Source: Burkholderia cepacia (GTDB taxonomy: Bacteria; Pseudomonadota; Gammaproteobacteria; Burkholderiales; Burkholderiaceae). From it: a stretch of 64,000 nucleotides of DNA. This document shows, piece by piece, positions 41,634-51,254 of the stretch. A program made the position numbers and the translations under genes. The notes beneath the pieces were generated by a model. That model was not told where the DNA came from. It worked only from the letters and a program-made list of their open reading frames with translations, and made no database searches. Each line of letters begins with the position of its first letter. Position 1 is the first letter of the stretch. The DNA is taken from contig NZ_CP073637.1 of the NCBI RefSeq assembly GCF_029962485.1, positions 1,302,001 to 1,366,000 on the forward strand, written 5' to 3'.

Positions 41634-42851
41634 TCACGGCCGCCTGGTGCGGCGCGGGCGCGGGCGGGCCGCTTCCGCCAATGCGAACACGCGCTGCAGC
41701 GCCGGATGGACCTCGCCGCGCCAGCGTGGCCCTGTAAACAGCCCGTAGTGATCGCAATCGTCGATGTCGACGCGATGGCGCTCGCCGGCCGCGAGGCCGC
41801 GACAGAGGTCCAGCGCCGCATGCGTCTGGCCGGCGCCCGTGACCGCGTCGCATGCGCCTTCGACGGTCAGCAGCGCGACGCCGCGCAGCGTGGCCGGCTC
41901 GACGCGTGTGTCGCCAACGTTCCACGTGCCGGTCGCGAGGCTCATGCGCTGGAACACGATGTCGACCGTGTCGAGGAAATAATCGGCCGGCATGTCGAGC
42001 AGCGCCGTGTATTCGCGCAGCGCGCGGCGCGCGCCGGCGAGCCCGGCCATGTCGAAGCGCGACGCGGCGAGCGCGTAGGCCTCGATCAGCGTCAGGAAAC
42101 GCTGCGGATACAGCATCGCGATTTCGCCCTGCTGCAGATAGGTCGGGAACACGTGGCGCCCGTGCCCCGCGAAGCCGGGCGGCACGATGTCGATCAGGTG
42201 GCGGCGGCACCAGTCGAGCGAATGGGCGGCGGCGGCCGTGCCGAGTGCGCTCGGGTTCAGGCGCGCGTCGAGCGGGCCGCCGATCAGCGTGACGCTCGCA
42301 GGCGGTGCAAGGCCGCGAGCGGCGCGCAGCGCAAGCGCGCCGAGCGCCGGTACGGTCGCCTGGCACACGGCGACGACGTGCAGCGGCCGGTCGTCGTGCG
42401 CGAGCCCGTCGACGAAGCCGTCGAGCATCGCGACGTACTCGTCGAGCCCGAAGCGTCCCGCTGCGAGCGGTACGTCGCGCGCATTGCACCAGTCGGTCAC
42501 GCAGACGTCGCCGTCGGCGAGCAGCGTCTCGACGGTTTCCCGCATCATCACGGCCGCGTGCCCGGCGAGCGGCGCGCACAGCAGCACCGTGCGCCGCGCG
42601 TCGGCACGCGCGAAGCGCCGCAGGTTGCAGAACGGCGTGCCGGCGGCGACCCGCTCGTCGACGCCCGGCCGCCCGATGTCGAAGCACGGCGGTCCGGCCG
42701 ACGGTCCGAGCAGCGGTTCGAACAGGTCGTCGTAGCACGACGACGCGGCGTGCGGCAGCGTGGCCGCGGGCCACGCATCGAACGCGTGCCGCGTCGCCGC
42801 GCGCCAGGCGCGCATCCATTCCCGCTGCTGCTCGACGAGGGCATACCACAT
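41634..42851 (-). CDS. phaZ: Intracellular polyhydroxyalkanoate depolymerase
   Basis: A 405-residue PhaZ-family enzyme that mobilises stored polyhydroxybutyrate granules. Instead of a serine lipase box it has VAVCQATVPAL with the nucleophile Cys163, as in the Cupriavidus intracellular depolymerase. Other family parts are VLLCAPLAGHAAVMMRETVE, GDVCVTDWCNARDVP and YFLDTVDIVFQRMSLATGTW, and a late histidine in DDCDHYGLFTGPRWRGEVHP. The start MWYALVEQQRE at 42851 matches relatives; a longer form from 42887 is possible. Convergent with the phosphoribosyltransferase gene, 7 bases apart. Confidence 0.9.
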   Translation of the reverse strand: MWYALVEQQREWMRAWRAATRHAFDAWPAATLPHAASSCYDDLFEPLLGPSAGPPCFDIGRPGVDERVAAGTPFCNLRRFARADARRTVLLCAPLAGHAAVMMRETVETLLADGDVCVTDWCNARDVPLAAGRFGLDEYVAMLDGFVDGLAHDDRPLHVVAVCQATVPALGALALRAARGLAPPASVTLIGGPLDARLNPSALGTAAAAHSLDWCRRHLIDIVPPGFAGHGRHVFPTYLQQGEIAMLYPQRFLTLIEAYALAASRFDMAGLAGARRALREYTALLDMPADYFLDTVDIVFQRMSLATGTWNVGDTRVEPATLRGVALLTVEGACDAVTGAGQTHAALDLCRGLAAGERHRVDIDDCDHYGLFTGPRWRGEVHPALQRVFALAEAARPRPRRTRRP

Positions 42852-43024
42852 GGCGAACCTTGGGGCGGAAGGGGCGTGAATCTGCATTATGGTCACTGTG
42901 GCCGCGCAGCGGGAGCAGGAATGCGCGACCGTCTGCTGCGCATCAACCCTGCGGGCACGCTAGCCGATGCCGCGCGACGCTGCTACAGTCGTCGGTCCCA
43001 TTCCCCAGAAGCGGAGCGTTTGCG

Positions 43025-43654
43025 ATGAAGCTGATCGGCATGCTGGATTCCCCGTTCGTCCGCCGCGTCGCCATTTCGGCGAAGCTGCTCGACCTGCCGT
43101 TCGAACACGAGTCGATCTCGGTTTTTCGTCATTTCGAGCAGTTCAGCACGTTCAACCCGGTCGTCAAGGCGCCGACGCTCGTGACCGACGACGGCTCGAC
43201 GCTGATCGATTCGTCGCTGATCGTCGACTATCTCGATCATCGCGTTGCGCCCGAGCGCCGCCTGCTGCCCGACGCCGCCGATGCGCGGCTGCGCGTGCTC
43301 GTGCCGGTCGGGTTCGCGCTGGCGGCGGCCGAAAAGACCGTCCAGGTCGTCTACGAGCAGGCGCTGCGCCCGGCCGACAAGCAGCACGCACCGTGGATCG
43401 AACGCGTGCTGAGCCAGCTCGAAGGTGCGTACGGCGCGCTGGAGCCGCTCGTCGCCGCGGCAAATGGCTGGTTCGGCGGCGCGCGGCTGCTGCAGTCCGA
43501 CGTGACGGTCGCGGTCGCGTGGCGGTTCACGCAATTCATGGCGGCCGATTACCCGGTGCTCGCGCGGATCGATCCGGCCCGTTATCCGGCGCTGGCCGCC
43601 CATTCGGCGCGGGCGGAAGCGCTGCCGGCATTCGTCGAAACGCCGCTCGCGTAG
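43025..43654 (+). CDS. Glutathione S-transferase family protein
   Basis: A 209-residue GST. The N-terminal thioredoxin-like domain has MKLIGMLDSPFVRRVAISAK, then NPVVKAPTLVTDDGSTLIDS with the cis-proline turn and the DSSLIVDYLD glutathione contact. The C-terminal helical domain runs from about residue 88. Relatives conjugate or reduce electrophiles with glutathione; the native substrate is unknown. The ATG at 43025 follows GGAGCG. Diverges from phaZ. Confidence 0.9.
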   Translation: MKLIGMLDSPFVRRVAISAKLLDLPFEHESISVFRHFEQFSTFNPVVKAPTLVTDDGSTLIDSSLIVDYLDHRVAPERRLLPDAADARLRVLVPVGFALAAAEKTVQVVYEQALRPADKQHAPWIERVLSQLEGAYGALEPLVAAANGWFGGARLLQSDVTVAVAWRFTQFMAADYPVLARIDPARYPALAAHSARAEALPAFVETPLA

Positions 43655-43770
43655 GCCGGGCGGCGGGGCGTCAGGCCGCCGCGAGTCGCTGTCGGCTGCT
43701 CGCCGGCCTTGTCCGGCAAGCGTTTGCCGATTGTTCTCGGCGGCTGACAAGTGACTTCGCATTCGCGCGG

Positions 43771-43799
43771 TTTATCCGGGAGGCGCCGATCCCTAGAAT
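43771..43799 (+). promoter_or_regulatory. Candidate promoter of small ORF
   Basis: TAGAAT at 43794-43799 with TTTATC 17 bases upstream (43771-43776) gives a plausible sigma-70 promoter, about 30 bases before the small gene at 43836. Confidence 0.4.
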
Positions 43800-43835
43800 C
43801 CACTCCATCGAATCACGCATTGCCAGATGGAGCCG

Positions 43836-44033
43836 ATGATGAAAGCCCTGATCGAATCGAGCCTGTATCACCCGTCCGTGCTGTTGCCGCTTGCCGCGCT
43901 GACGCAGTTGATGGTCGAGCGCGATTTCAATCTCGGCCAGGTCGGGCTGATCGTCGCAGCTCGCGGCGCGCAGGCTGCCGTGTCGCGCTCGCGTGCGCTG
44001 ATCTTCTGCCGTCATTGCGAAGCGCGCGCGTGA
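43836..44033 (+). CDS. Small hypothetical protein, 65 residues
   Basis: A short frame starting MMKALIESSLYHPSVLLPL after the ribosome-binding site TGGAG, with a promoter-like element upstream and a perfect terminator downstream (44106-44130). The protein has one moderately hydrophobic segment (SVLLPLAALTQLMVERDF) and ends CRHCEARA, which could bind a metal weakly. No family is recognised. The complete set of expression signals is the main reason for calling it. Confidence 0.55.
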   Translation: MMKALIESSLYHPSVLLPLAALTQLMVERDFNLGQVGLIVAARGAQAAVSRSRALIFCRHCEARA

Positions 44034-44055
44034 AGGCGTCCGCATCGAAAGGATG

Positions 44056-44088
44056 AAAAAAAGCCCGGCCGGCGTGAGCCGGTCGGGC
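44056..44088 (-). terminator. Terminator of the ProP-like gene
   Basis: On the minus strand an 11-base stem (44078-44088 with 44063-44073, one G-U/mismatch step) with a GTGA-complement loop is followed by seven T residues (44056-44062). Confidence 0.8.
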
Positions 44089-44105
44089 GGATCGGGTTCG
44101 ATCGG

Positions 44106-44130
44106 GCCCCGGCTTCGGCCGGGGCTTTTT
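44106..44130 (+). terminator. Terminator after the small ORF
   Basis: GCCCCGGC and GCCGGGGC form an 8-base stem with a TTCG tetraloop followed by TTTTT, a classical plus-strand rho-independent terminator. Confidence 0.88.
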
Positions 44131-44143
44131 CATGGGGCGACGC

Positions 44144-45634
44144 TCACGCGCGTGCCGGCGTCGCGACGCCGTACATGTCCGGCGCATCGTCCTCTTCGCG
44201 CAGCTTGCGCGCGAGCTGGTGCGCCTCGCGGCGCGTCGCGACGGCCGGCGGCGAGCCCTTCAGCGGCTGGCGCGCGGTTTCGGCGAGTGCGATCACCGAC
44301 ACGATGCCGATCACGGCGGCGCCCATCATGTAGTACGCGGGCATCATCAGGTTGTGCGTCACGTCGACGAGCCACGCGGTCACCAGCGGCGTCGTGCCGC
44401 CGAACAGCGATACCGACACGTTGAAGCCGATCGCGAGCGCGCCGTAGCGGATCTCGGTCGGGAACAACGCCGGCAGCGCCGACGGCATCACGCCGGTGAA
44501 GCACGACAGCAGCACGCCGAGGATCAGCAGGCCGCCGAACACCGACGCCGTGGTGCCGGCGTGAATCAGCATCATCGACGGGATCGACAGCACCAGCAGG
44601 CCGACACAGCCGGCGAGCATCACGGGCTTGCGGCCGACCTTGTCCGACAGGCGGCCGGCGTACAGCGTCATCGGCATCATCAGCACCATCACGATCAGCA
44701 CGAGCACGAGGCTGTGCGATTCGTCGAAGTGCAGCGTCGACGACATGAAGCTCGGCAGGTACGACAGCACCATGTAGTCGGTCACATTGAAGATCAGCAC
44801 GAGGCCGACGCACAGCAGCAGCGCACGCCAGTTGCGCATCAGCGTTTCGCGGAAACGCGTCTTCGGCACGGCCTTGTCCTGCGCTTCGCGCTCTTCGGCC
44901 TGGCGCTTGAACGCGGGCGTTTCCTCGAGCTTCATCCGGATGTAGAGACCGATCAGGCCGAGCGGGCCGGCGATCAGGAACGGCACGCGCCAGCCCCACG
45001 ACAGCAGCGCTTCCTGCGACAGCGACGCGGTGAGCAGCGCGACGACGCCGGCGCCCATCACATAACCGATCAGCGTGCCGAATTCGAGGAAGCTGCCCAT
45101 GAAGCCGCGGCGCTTGTCGGTCGAGAATTCGGCGATGAAGGTGGCGGCGCCGCCGTATTCGCCGCCGGTAGAGAAGCCCTGCACGAGGCGGGTGACGAGC
45201 AGCAGCACGGGCGCCATGATGCCGATCGACGCGTAGCTGGGGATCAGGCCGATCGCGAAGGTGCCGACGGCCATCATGATCATCGTCGCGGCGAGCACGC
45301 GCTGGCGGCCGATGCGGTCGCCGAGCGGGCCGAACACCATGCCGCCGAGCGGGCGTACGAGGAACGCGGCAGCGAACGTGCCGAAGGTGGCGAGCAGTTG
45401 CGCGGACGGGCTGCTGGACGGGAAGAACACCTTGCCGAGCGTGACGGCGATGTAGCTGTAGACGCCGAAGTCGAACCATTCCATCGCATTGCCGATGGCC
45501 ATCGCGCTGACGGCGCGCTTGAGCAGGCTCTGGTCGACGACGGTAATGTCGTCCGCAGCGAGCGGGGCCTCGCCGGACGGCGAAGCGGAGGAAGAAGCAG
45601 CGGTCGGGCTGACGTGTGTTGCGGTCAAGGTCAT
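44144..45634 (-). CDS. MFS transporter, MHS family (ProP-like osmolyte/proline symporter)
   Basis: A 496-residue, twelve-helix H+ symporter. After an N-terminal Ser/Ala-rich leader of about 35 residues comes AMAIGNAMEWFDFGVYSYIA, the ProP signature, then RPLGGMVFGPLGDRIGRQRV and RLVQGFSTGGEYGGAATFIA. Family members import proline, glycine betaine, ectoine or dicarboxylates under osmotic stress. The C-terminus has a charged stretch (REAHQLARKLREEDD) but not the long coiled coil of E. coli ProP, so osmosensing may differ. The ATG at 45634 follows AAAGGAG. Confidence 0.9.
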   Translation of the reverse strand: MTLTATHVSPTAASSSASPSGEAPLAADDITVVDQSLLKRAVSAMAIGNAMEWFDFGVYSYIAVTLGKVFFPSSSPSAQLLATFGTFAAAFLVRPLGGMVFGPLGDRIGRQRVLAATMIMMAVGTFAIGLIPSYASIGIMAPVLLLVTRLVQGFSTGGEYGGAATFIAEFSTDKRRGFMGSFLEFGTLIGYVMGAGVVALLTASLSQEALLSWGWRVPFLIAGPLGLIGLYIRMKLEETPAFKRQAEEREAQDKAVPKTRFRETLMRNWRALLLCVGLVLIFNVTDYMVLSYLPSFMSSTLHFDESHSLVLVLIVMVLMMPMTLYAGRLSDKVGRKPVMLAGCVGLLVLSIPSMMLIHAGTTASVFGGLLILGVLLSCFTGVMPSALPALFPTEIRYGALAIGFNVSVSLFGGTTPLVTAWLVDVTHNLMMPAYYMMGAAVIGIVSVIALAETARQPLKGSPPAVATRREAHQLARKLREEDDAPDMYGVATPARA

Positions 45635-46507
<873 letters not shown>

Positions 46508-46534
46508 GCGCGGCCGCAGTGCGAGTCGTGGGCG

Positions 46535-47269
46535 TCAGTTCGTTTCGGCGGCGCCCGCGTCGGCCGACGTGCGCCACACGCAGGTGCCCTTGACCGACTT
46601 GTCGAGCTCGTCGAGCTGCGCCTGGTGCGCGGCGAGTTCGTCGTCGCTCGCGGCCACCACGGCCAGATCGAGCGCGGCGAGCGACACGCGCTGACCGTTC
46701 GCCGTGCCGCCGTCGGCACCGCCGTCGTCGAGCATGTCGATCACGAGGCTGTCCTGGCCGCGCGTCATCGCGAGATACACCTCGGCGAGCAGCTCCGAGT
46801 CGAGCAGCGCGCCGTGCAGCGTCCGGTGTGCGTTGCTGATGCCGAAGCGGTCGCACAGCGCGTCGAGCGAGTTGCGCTTGCCGGGGAACATCTGCTTGGC
46901 CTGCACGAGCGTGTCGATCACGCCGCCGCATTGTTCGGTGAACGGCGGCTGGTCGAGCCGCGCGAATTCGGCGTCGAGGAAGCCAAGGTCGAACGGTGCG
47001 TTATGGATGATCAGCTCCGCGTCCTTCACGAAGTCGCGGATCTGGTTGGCGACTTCCGCAAATTTCGGCTTGTCGCTGAGGAATTCGGTCGTGAGGCCGT
47101 GCACCGCCAGTGCGCCCGGGTCGCTGTCGCGCTCGGGGTTCACGTAGAAGTGCAGGTTGTTGCCGGTGAGCCGCCGGTTCAGCAGCTCGACGCAGCCGAT
47201 TTCGATGAGGCGGTCGCCCGTGCGGGCGTTCAGGCCGGTGGTTTCGGTATCGAGAATGATCTGGCGCAT
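46535..47269 (-). CDS. dnaQ: DNA polymerase III epsilon subunit (proofreading 3'-5' exonuclease)
   Basis: A 244-residue DEDDh exonuclease that proofreads during chromosome replication. Exo I is ILDTETTGLNARTGDRLIEI, Exo II is IIHNAPFDLGFLDAEF, and Exo III is AHRTLHGALLDSELLAEVYL with the histidine-aspartate pair. A C-terminal extension of about 60 residues (to TSADAGAAETN) binds the polymerase subunit in homologues. The ATG at 47269 is the only sensible start. rnhA lies upstream on the same strand, 39 bases apart, a conserved pairing. Confidence 0.95.
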   Translation of the reverse strand: MRQIILDTETTGLNARTGDRLIEIGCVELLNRRLTGNNLHFYVNPERDSDPGALAVHGLTTEFLSDKPKFAEVANQIRDFVKDAELIIHNAPFDLGFLDAEFARLDQPPFTEQCGGVIDTLVQAKQMFPGKRNSLDALCDRFGISNAHRTLHGALLDSELLAEVYLAMTRGQDSLVIDMLDDGGADGGTANGQRVSLAALDLAVVAASDDELAAHQAQLDELDKSVKGTCVWRTSADAGAAETN

Positions 47270-47308
47270 GTCGGGGAAAACAAGGAAAACAGGGGGAGCG
47301 GCCGGTGT

Positions 47309-47752
47309 TCAGGCCGTGAGCGATTCGACGCCGCGATTCGCGAGCGCGTCCGCGCGCTCGTTTTCGGGATGGCCCGCGTGACCCTTGACCCAGCGCCACT
47401 CGACTTCATGCTGCGCGACGAGCGCGTCGAGCCGTTTCCACAGGTCGGCGTTCTTCACGGGCGTCTTCGCCGCGGTAATCCAGCCTTTCTTCTTCCAGCC
47501 GTGAATCCACTCGCTGATGCCTTTCTGCACGTATTGCGAGTCGGTATGCACGACCACCTGGCACGGCCGCTTCAGCGCTTCGAGCGCGGCGATCACGCCC
47601 ATCAGCTCCATGCGGTTGTTGGTCGTGTTCGGCTCGCCGCCGAACAGCTCCTTCTCCTGGTCGCCGTAGCGCATCAGTGCGCCCCAGCCGCCGGGGCCGG
47701 GGTTGCCCTTGCAGGCGCCGTCGGTATAGATGTCGATGGTATCGGTAGTCAT
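47309..47752 (-). CDS. rnhA: Ribonuclease HI
   Basis: A 147-residue enzyme that cuts RNA in RNA:DNA hybrids. All active-site residues are seen: Asp in [18 protein letters not shown], Glu in [10 protein letters not shown], Asp in VVHTDSQYV, His in WVKGHAGH and Asp in NERADALA. The basic protrusion is [13 protein letters not shown]. The ATG at 47752 overlaps the stop of the methyltransferase gene (TCATGA region), so translation is coupled. Length equals that of E. coli RNase HI within a few residues. Confidence 0.95.
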   Translation of the reverse strand: MTTDTIDIYTDGACKGNPGPGGWGALMRYGDQEKELFGGEPNTTNNRMELMGVIAALEALKRPCQVVVHTDSQYVQKGISEWIHGWKKKGWITAAKTPVKNADLWKRLDALVAQHEVEWRWVKGHAGHPENERADALANRGVESLTA

Positions 47753-48561
47753 GAATGTTCTTGATGGGTGGTCGGGGAGGCCGCCGGCGTCAGGCCCGGT
47801 GCGAGCACGGGCTTCTTCATCTTGATCTGGCCGACGAGACGCATGCCGCGCACGCGCTTGACGGCCGTCACCATGTAGACGGCGCCGAAGATCGGCCACC
47901 AGCGGTCGCCGGCGGCCTCCATGAAGCCGTAGCGGGCCAGCCACTTGTCGGTGACGAGCGGCGGCCGGTAGCAGCCGAAGCGGCCGCGTTCGAGATCGAA
48001 GCCTAGCAGCTTGATCCAGTCCTTGAGCCGGATGAACGCGATCTGGTCGCGCGTGGCCGGCACGAAAGGGTGGTTGGCCATGCGCCCGAACGATTGCCGC
48101 ATGCCCCACAGGCTGAGCGAATTGAAGCCGGTGATCACGAGCTGGCCTTCCGGCATCAGCACGCGCTCGGCCTCGCGCAGCAGGCGGTGCGGGTCGGACG
48201 TGAATTCGAGCGTGTGCGGCATCACGATCAGGTCGACGCTCTGCGACTCGAACGGCAGGTCGAGCAGGTCGCACCAGGTCGTGCTGCGATCGGCGGGCGC
48301 GTGCTCCGGCGTGTGCGCTTCGCGTGCCCACGGGTACTGGTACGGCGCGCTTGCGCCGCTCGCCGGGTCGAGCACGAGGCCGCGATACGGCATGCGGTTC
48401 TCGCGCAGCGCGTCGAGCTGCGGCAAGCCGAGCTGCAACGCGTGGAACCCGAAGACGTCGGACACGATCCGGTCGAGCTGCGCCTGCTCCCAGCCCAGCA
48501 CGTAGCGGCCGGGAGGCGAGTCGGTCCAGGCGGGCCAGTCTATAATTTGACGGTCAGACAT
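47749..48561 (-). CDS. Class I SAM-dependent methyltransferase domain protein
   Basis: A 270-residue protein. The central part has a methyltransferase-11-like core: [20 protein letters not shown], then [20 protein letters not shown] and [20 protein letters not shown]. The glycine-rich motif I normally found near the N-terminus is replaced by [16 protein letters not shown], so SAM binding is likely but less certain. The substrate is unknown. The location upstream of rnhA and divergent to gloB is conserved in beta-proteobacteria. Its first codons overlap the probable gloB promoter. Confidence 0.83.
   Translation of the reverse strand: MSDRQIIDWPAWTDSPPGRYVLGWEQAQLDRIVSDVFGFHALQLGLPQLDALRENRMPYRGLVLDPASGASAPYQYPWAREAHTPEHAPADRSTTWCDLLDLPFESQSVDLIVMPHTLEFTSDPHRLLREAERVLMPEGQLVITGFNSLSLWGMRQSFGRMANHPFVPATRDQIAFIRLKDWIKLLGFDLERGRFGCYRPPLVTDKWLARYGFMEAAGDRWWPIFGAVYMVTAVKRVRGMRLVGQIKMKKPVLAPGLTPAASPTTHQEHS
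48541..48546 (+). promoter_or_regulatory. Consensus -10 box of gloB inside the methyltransferase gene
   Basis: TATAAT at 48541-48546 predicts a start near 48553, 27 bases before the gloB ATG, and lies within the first codons of the divergent methyltransferase gene. The matching -35 region (near 48518-48523) is poor. Confidence 0.45.
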
Positions 48562-48579
48562 AACGATGATTGCGCGCCC

Positions 48580-49386
48580 ATGAACGAGCTGGAATACGTG
48601 CCGGTTCCGGCATTCGAAGACAACTATATCTGGCTCGTCTCGGACGGCCGCGATGCAATCGCCGTCGATCCGGGTGAAGCCGCGCCCGTACGCCGGGTTC
48701 TTGCCGAACGAGGCTGGCGGTTGACCGCTATTTTACTCACGCACCACCACGCCGACCACGTCGGCGGTGTCGATGCGCTGCGCAATAGCCAACCGGCCGA
48801 TGTGCCGCTCACCGTTTACGGCCCCGCGGCCGAGGCGATTGGCGTGGTCACGCGGCCGCTGACGGGCGGCGATCGCGTGACGCTCGACGCACCGGCCGTC
48901 GCATTCGACGTGCTCGACGTGCCCGGTCACACGCGCGGCCACATCGCCTATTTCCAGGCGGCCGGGCAGCGCAACGCGGCGCCGCATGTGTTCTGCGGCG
49001 ACACGCTGTTCTCGTGCGGCTGCGGCCGCCTGTTCGAAGGCACGCCCGCGCAGATGCTCGCGTCGCTCGACGCGCTCGCGGCGCTGCCGGGCGACACGCG
49101 CGTGCATTGTGCACACGAATACACGCTGTCCAATATTCGCTTCGCGCTCGCATGCGAGCCCGGCAATGCGGCGCTCGCTGCGTGGCGCGACGAAGCACAG
49201 GCGCTGCGCGCGCGGGGCGTGCCGACGCTGCCCACTACGATTGCTCACGAGCGTGCCGTTAACCCGTTCATGCGGGCCGACAGCGCGGCGATTCATGCCA
49301 CGCTCGAGGCCGAGCTGCACGAAACAGTGCCGGATCGTCTGGCGGCATTCACGCTGATGCGCGAGTGGAAAAACCGGTTCCGATGA
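48580..49386 (+). CDS. gloB: Hydroxyacylglutathione hydrolase (glyoxalase II)
   Basis: A 268-residue metallo-beta-lactamase-fold enzyme that splits S-lactoylglutathione to lactate and glutathione, the second step of methylglyoxal detoxification. The binuclear metal site is LTHHHADHVGG; other ligands sit in VPGHTRGHIAYF, FCGDTLFSCGCGRLFEGTPA and CAHEYTLSNIRFA. The family start MNELEYVPVPAFEDNYIWLV is at 48580. It diverges from the methyltransferase gene with only 18 bases between start codons. Confidence 0.95.
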   Translation: MNELEYVPVPAFEDNYIWLVSDGRDAIAVDPGEAAPVRRVLAERGWRLTAILLTHHHADHVGGVDALRNSQPADVPLTVYGPAAEAIGVVTRPLTGGDRVTLDAPAVAFDVLDVPGHTRGHIAYFQAAGQRNAAPHVFCGDTLFSCGCGRLFEGTPAQMLASLDALAALPGDTRVHCAHEYTLSNIRFALACEPGNAALAAWRDEAQALRARGVPTLPTTIAHERAVNPFMRADSAAIHATLEAELHETVPDRLAAFTLMREWKNRFR

Positions 49387-49537
49387 TGATTTCCGGAGGA
49401 CTCCAAAGCTCAAGCGGTGTCTGTAAAAATTGCTCCAAATGTAGGATTTCGCTGAGTTTTCGGTGTTTTTATTGACGTGAAGCACGCACTTCCGTAGTAT
49501 CGCCTGCAATTTCCAGCCGTCGGAAGCCGAGATTTTC

Positions 49538-51097
49538 ATGCGACTTATATTGAGTGCGATGGTGGTCCTGCTACTCGCCGCTTGTGCGAGCCAGGCCCCT
49601 GTCGCCAACAACGCCGCCGATTCGCAGGCGACGTCCAACTACCTCCGTAAATCAGCCACCGCCAAAGAAACTGTCGATGTCGACAAGCAATCCGTCGGCG
49701 ACCTGACCAGTGCCGACTCCGATCTGTGGGGGCGCATTCGCCGCGGCTTCCAGATGCCCGACCTGCAGAGCGACCTCGTCGACATGCAGACGACCTGGTA
49801 CACGCAGCGTCCCGATTACGTGCAGCGCATGACCGAGCGCTCGCAGAAGTACCTGTATCACATCGTCGAGGAGCTCGAGGCGCGTCACATGCCGACCGAG
49901 CTCGCGCTGCTGCCGTTCATCGAGTCTGCGTACAACCCGCAGGCGCTGTCGGTCGCGAAGGCGGCCGGCATGTGGCAGTTCATGCCTGGCACCGGCCGCA
50001 CGTACAACCTGAAGCGCAACATGTGGCAGGACGAGCGCCGCGACGTGCTCGCGTCGACGAGCGCCGCGCTCGACTACCTGTCGCGCCTGCATGACATGTT
50101 CGGTGACTGGTATCTGGCGCTGGCCGCGTACAACTGGGGCGAGGGCAACGTGCAGCGCGCGATCGCGCGCAACCAGGCGGCCGGTCTGCCGACCGACTAC
50201 CAAAGCCTGCGGATGCCGAACGAGACGCGCAACTACGTGCCGAAGCTGCAGGCGGTGAAGAACATCATCGCGAGCCCGCAGCAGTATGGCCTGACGCTGC
50301 CGGAGATCCCGAACCACCCGTATTTCGTGACGGTCACGACGTCGCGCGACATCGACGTCGCGGTGGCGGCAAAGCTCGCGAACCTGCCGCTCGACGAATT
50401 CCGCTCGCTGAACCCGTCGTTCTCGAAGCCGGTGATCCTCGGCGCGACCGAGCCGCAGATCCTGCTGCCGTTCGACAACGCGTCGGCGTTCGAGAAGAAC
50501 CTGAAGGCCTACAACGGCCAACTGTCGACGTGGACCACCTATACGGTGAGCGAGCGTGCGCGCCCGGCCGCGATCGCCGAGAAGATCGGCGTGGACGCCG
50601 ATACGCTGATGTCGGTCAACAAGATTCCGGCCGGCATGCGCCTGAAGCCGGGCTCGACGATCGTCGTGCCGCGCGGCGATGACGACGACGAGGACATCAG
50701 CGCCGACGTCGCCGAAAACGGCGCGCTCGCGATGGAGCCCGATGTACCCGACACCCGCAAGATGCTGATCCGCGTGCGCCGCAAGCAGTCGATGGCGGCG
50801 ATCGCCGGCCGCTACGGCGTGTCGGTCGGCCAGCTCAAGGCGTGGAACCGCACGCACCGCGATCTCGCGATGCCGGGTCAGGCGCTCGTGCTGCACGTGC
50901 CGGTCGGCCGTTCGGTGCCGGCGGAGCCCGGTCCGGAGCGGATCGCGACGTCGGCCGGCGGTGCGCACATCGAGCGCGCCAGCCTCGCGGTGGGCGGCAA
51001 GTCGCACGGCGCGAAGCGCGGTGCGGCGAAGCCGGCCGCCAAGTCGGCGAAGGCTGCTCCGGCCAAGGCCGCTGCGCACAAGGGCAAGAAGAAGTAA
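49538..51097 (+). CDS. mltD: Membrane-bound lytic murein transglycosylase D-like lipoprotein
   Basis: A 519-residue lipoprotein that cleaves peptidoglycan glycan strands with release of anhydromuropeptides. The lipobox is LLLAAC (Cys16). The goose-type SLT domain spans about residues 95-260, with the catalytic glutamate in LLPFIESAYNPQALS and the motifs AAGMWQFMPGTGRTYNL and YLALAAYNWGEGNVQRA. Two LysM-like repeats follow near 338-385 and 408-455. The last 45 residues are lysine/alanine-rich (AAKSAKAAPAKAAAHKGKKK), as in histone H1-like tails. The ATG at 49538 starts directly at the signal peptide. Confidence 0.92.
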   Translation: MRLILSAMVVLLLAACASQAPVANNAADSQATSNYLRKSATAKETVDVDKQSVGDLTSADSDLWGRIRRGFQMPDLQSDLVDMQTTWYTQRPDYVQRMTERSQKYLYHIVEELEARHMPTELALLPFIESAYNPQALSVAKAAGMWQFMPGTGRTYNLKRNMWQDERRDVLASTSAALDYLSRLHDMFGDWYLALAAYNWGEGNVQRAIARNQAAGLPTDYQSLRMPNETRNYVPKLQAVKNIIASPQQYGLTLPEIPNHPYFVTVTTSRDIDVAVAAKLANLPLDEFRSLNPSFSKPVILGATEPQILLPFDNASAFEKNLKAYNGQLSTWTTYTVSERARPAAIAEKIGVDADTLMSVNKIPAGMRLKPGSTIVVPRGDDDDEDISADVAENGALAMEPDVPDTRKMLIRVRRKQSMAAIAGRYGVSVGQLKAWNRTHRDLAMPGQALVLHVPVGRSVPAEPGPERIATSAGGAHIERASLAVGGKSHGAKRGAAKPAAKSAKAAPAKAAAHKGKKK

Positions 51098-51167
51098 CGC
51101 AGTCGCGAGCGCATCGCACGGCCGACCCGGTTCGTGCGATTGCGTTATCATCCGACGAAATGCGACG

Positions 51168-51197
51168 AAACGCCGTCACCGAGGTGACGGCGTTTTT
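51168..51197 (+). terminator. Terminator of the mltD-like gene
   Basis: AAACGCCGTCAC and GTGACGGCGTTT form a 12-base stem with a four-base loop followed by further T residues, 71 bases after the mltD-like stop. Confidence 0.88.
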
Positions 51198-51254
51198 GTT
51201 TGTGCGCGGCGCGGGGGCGCTGCCGTGACTGTCTTCATATAACCAGGGGAAGTG

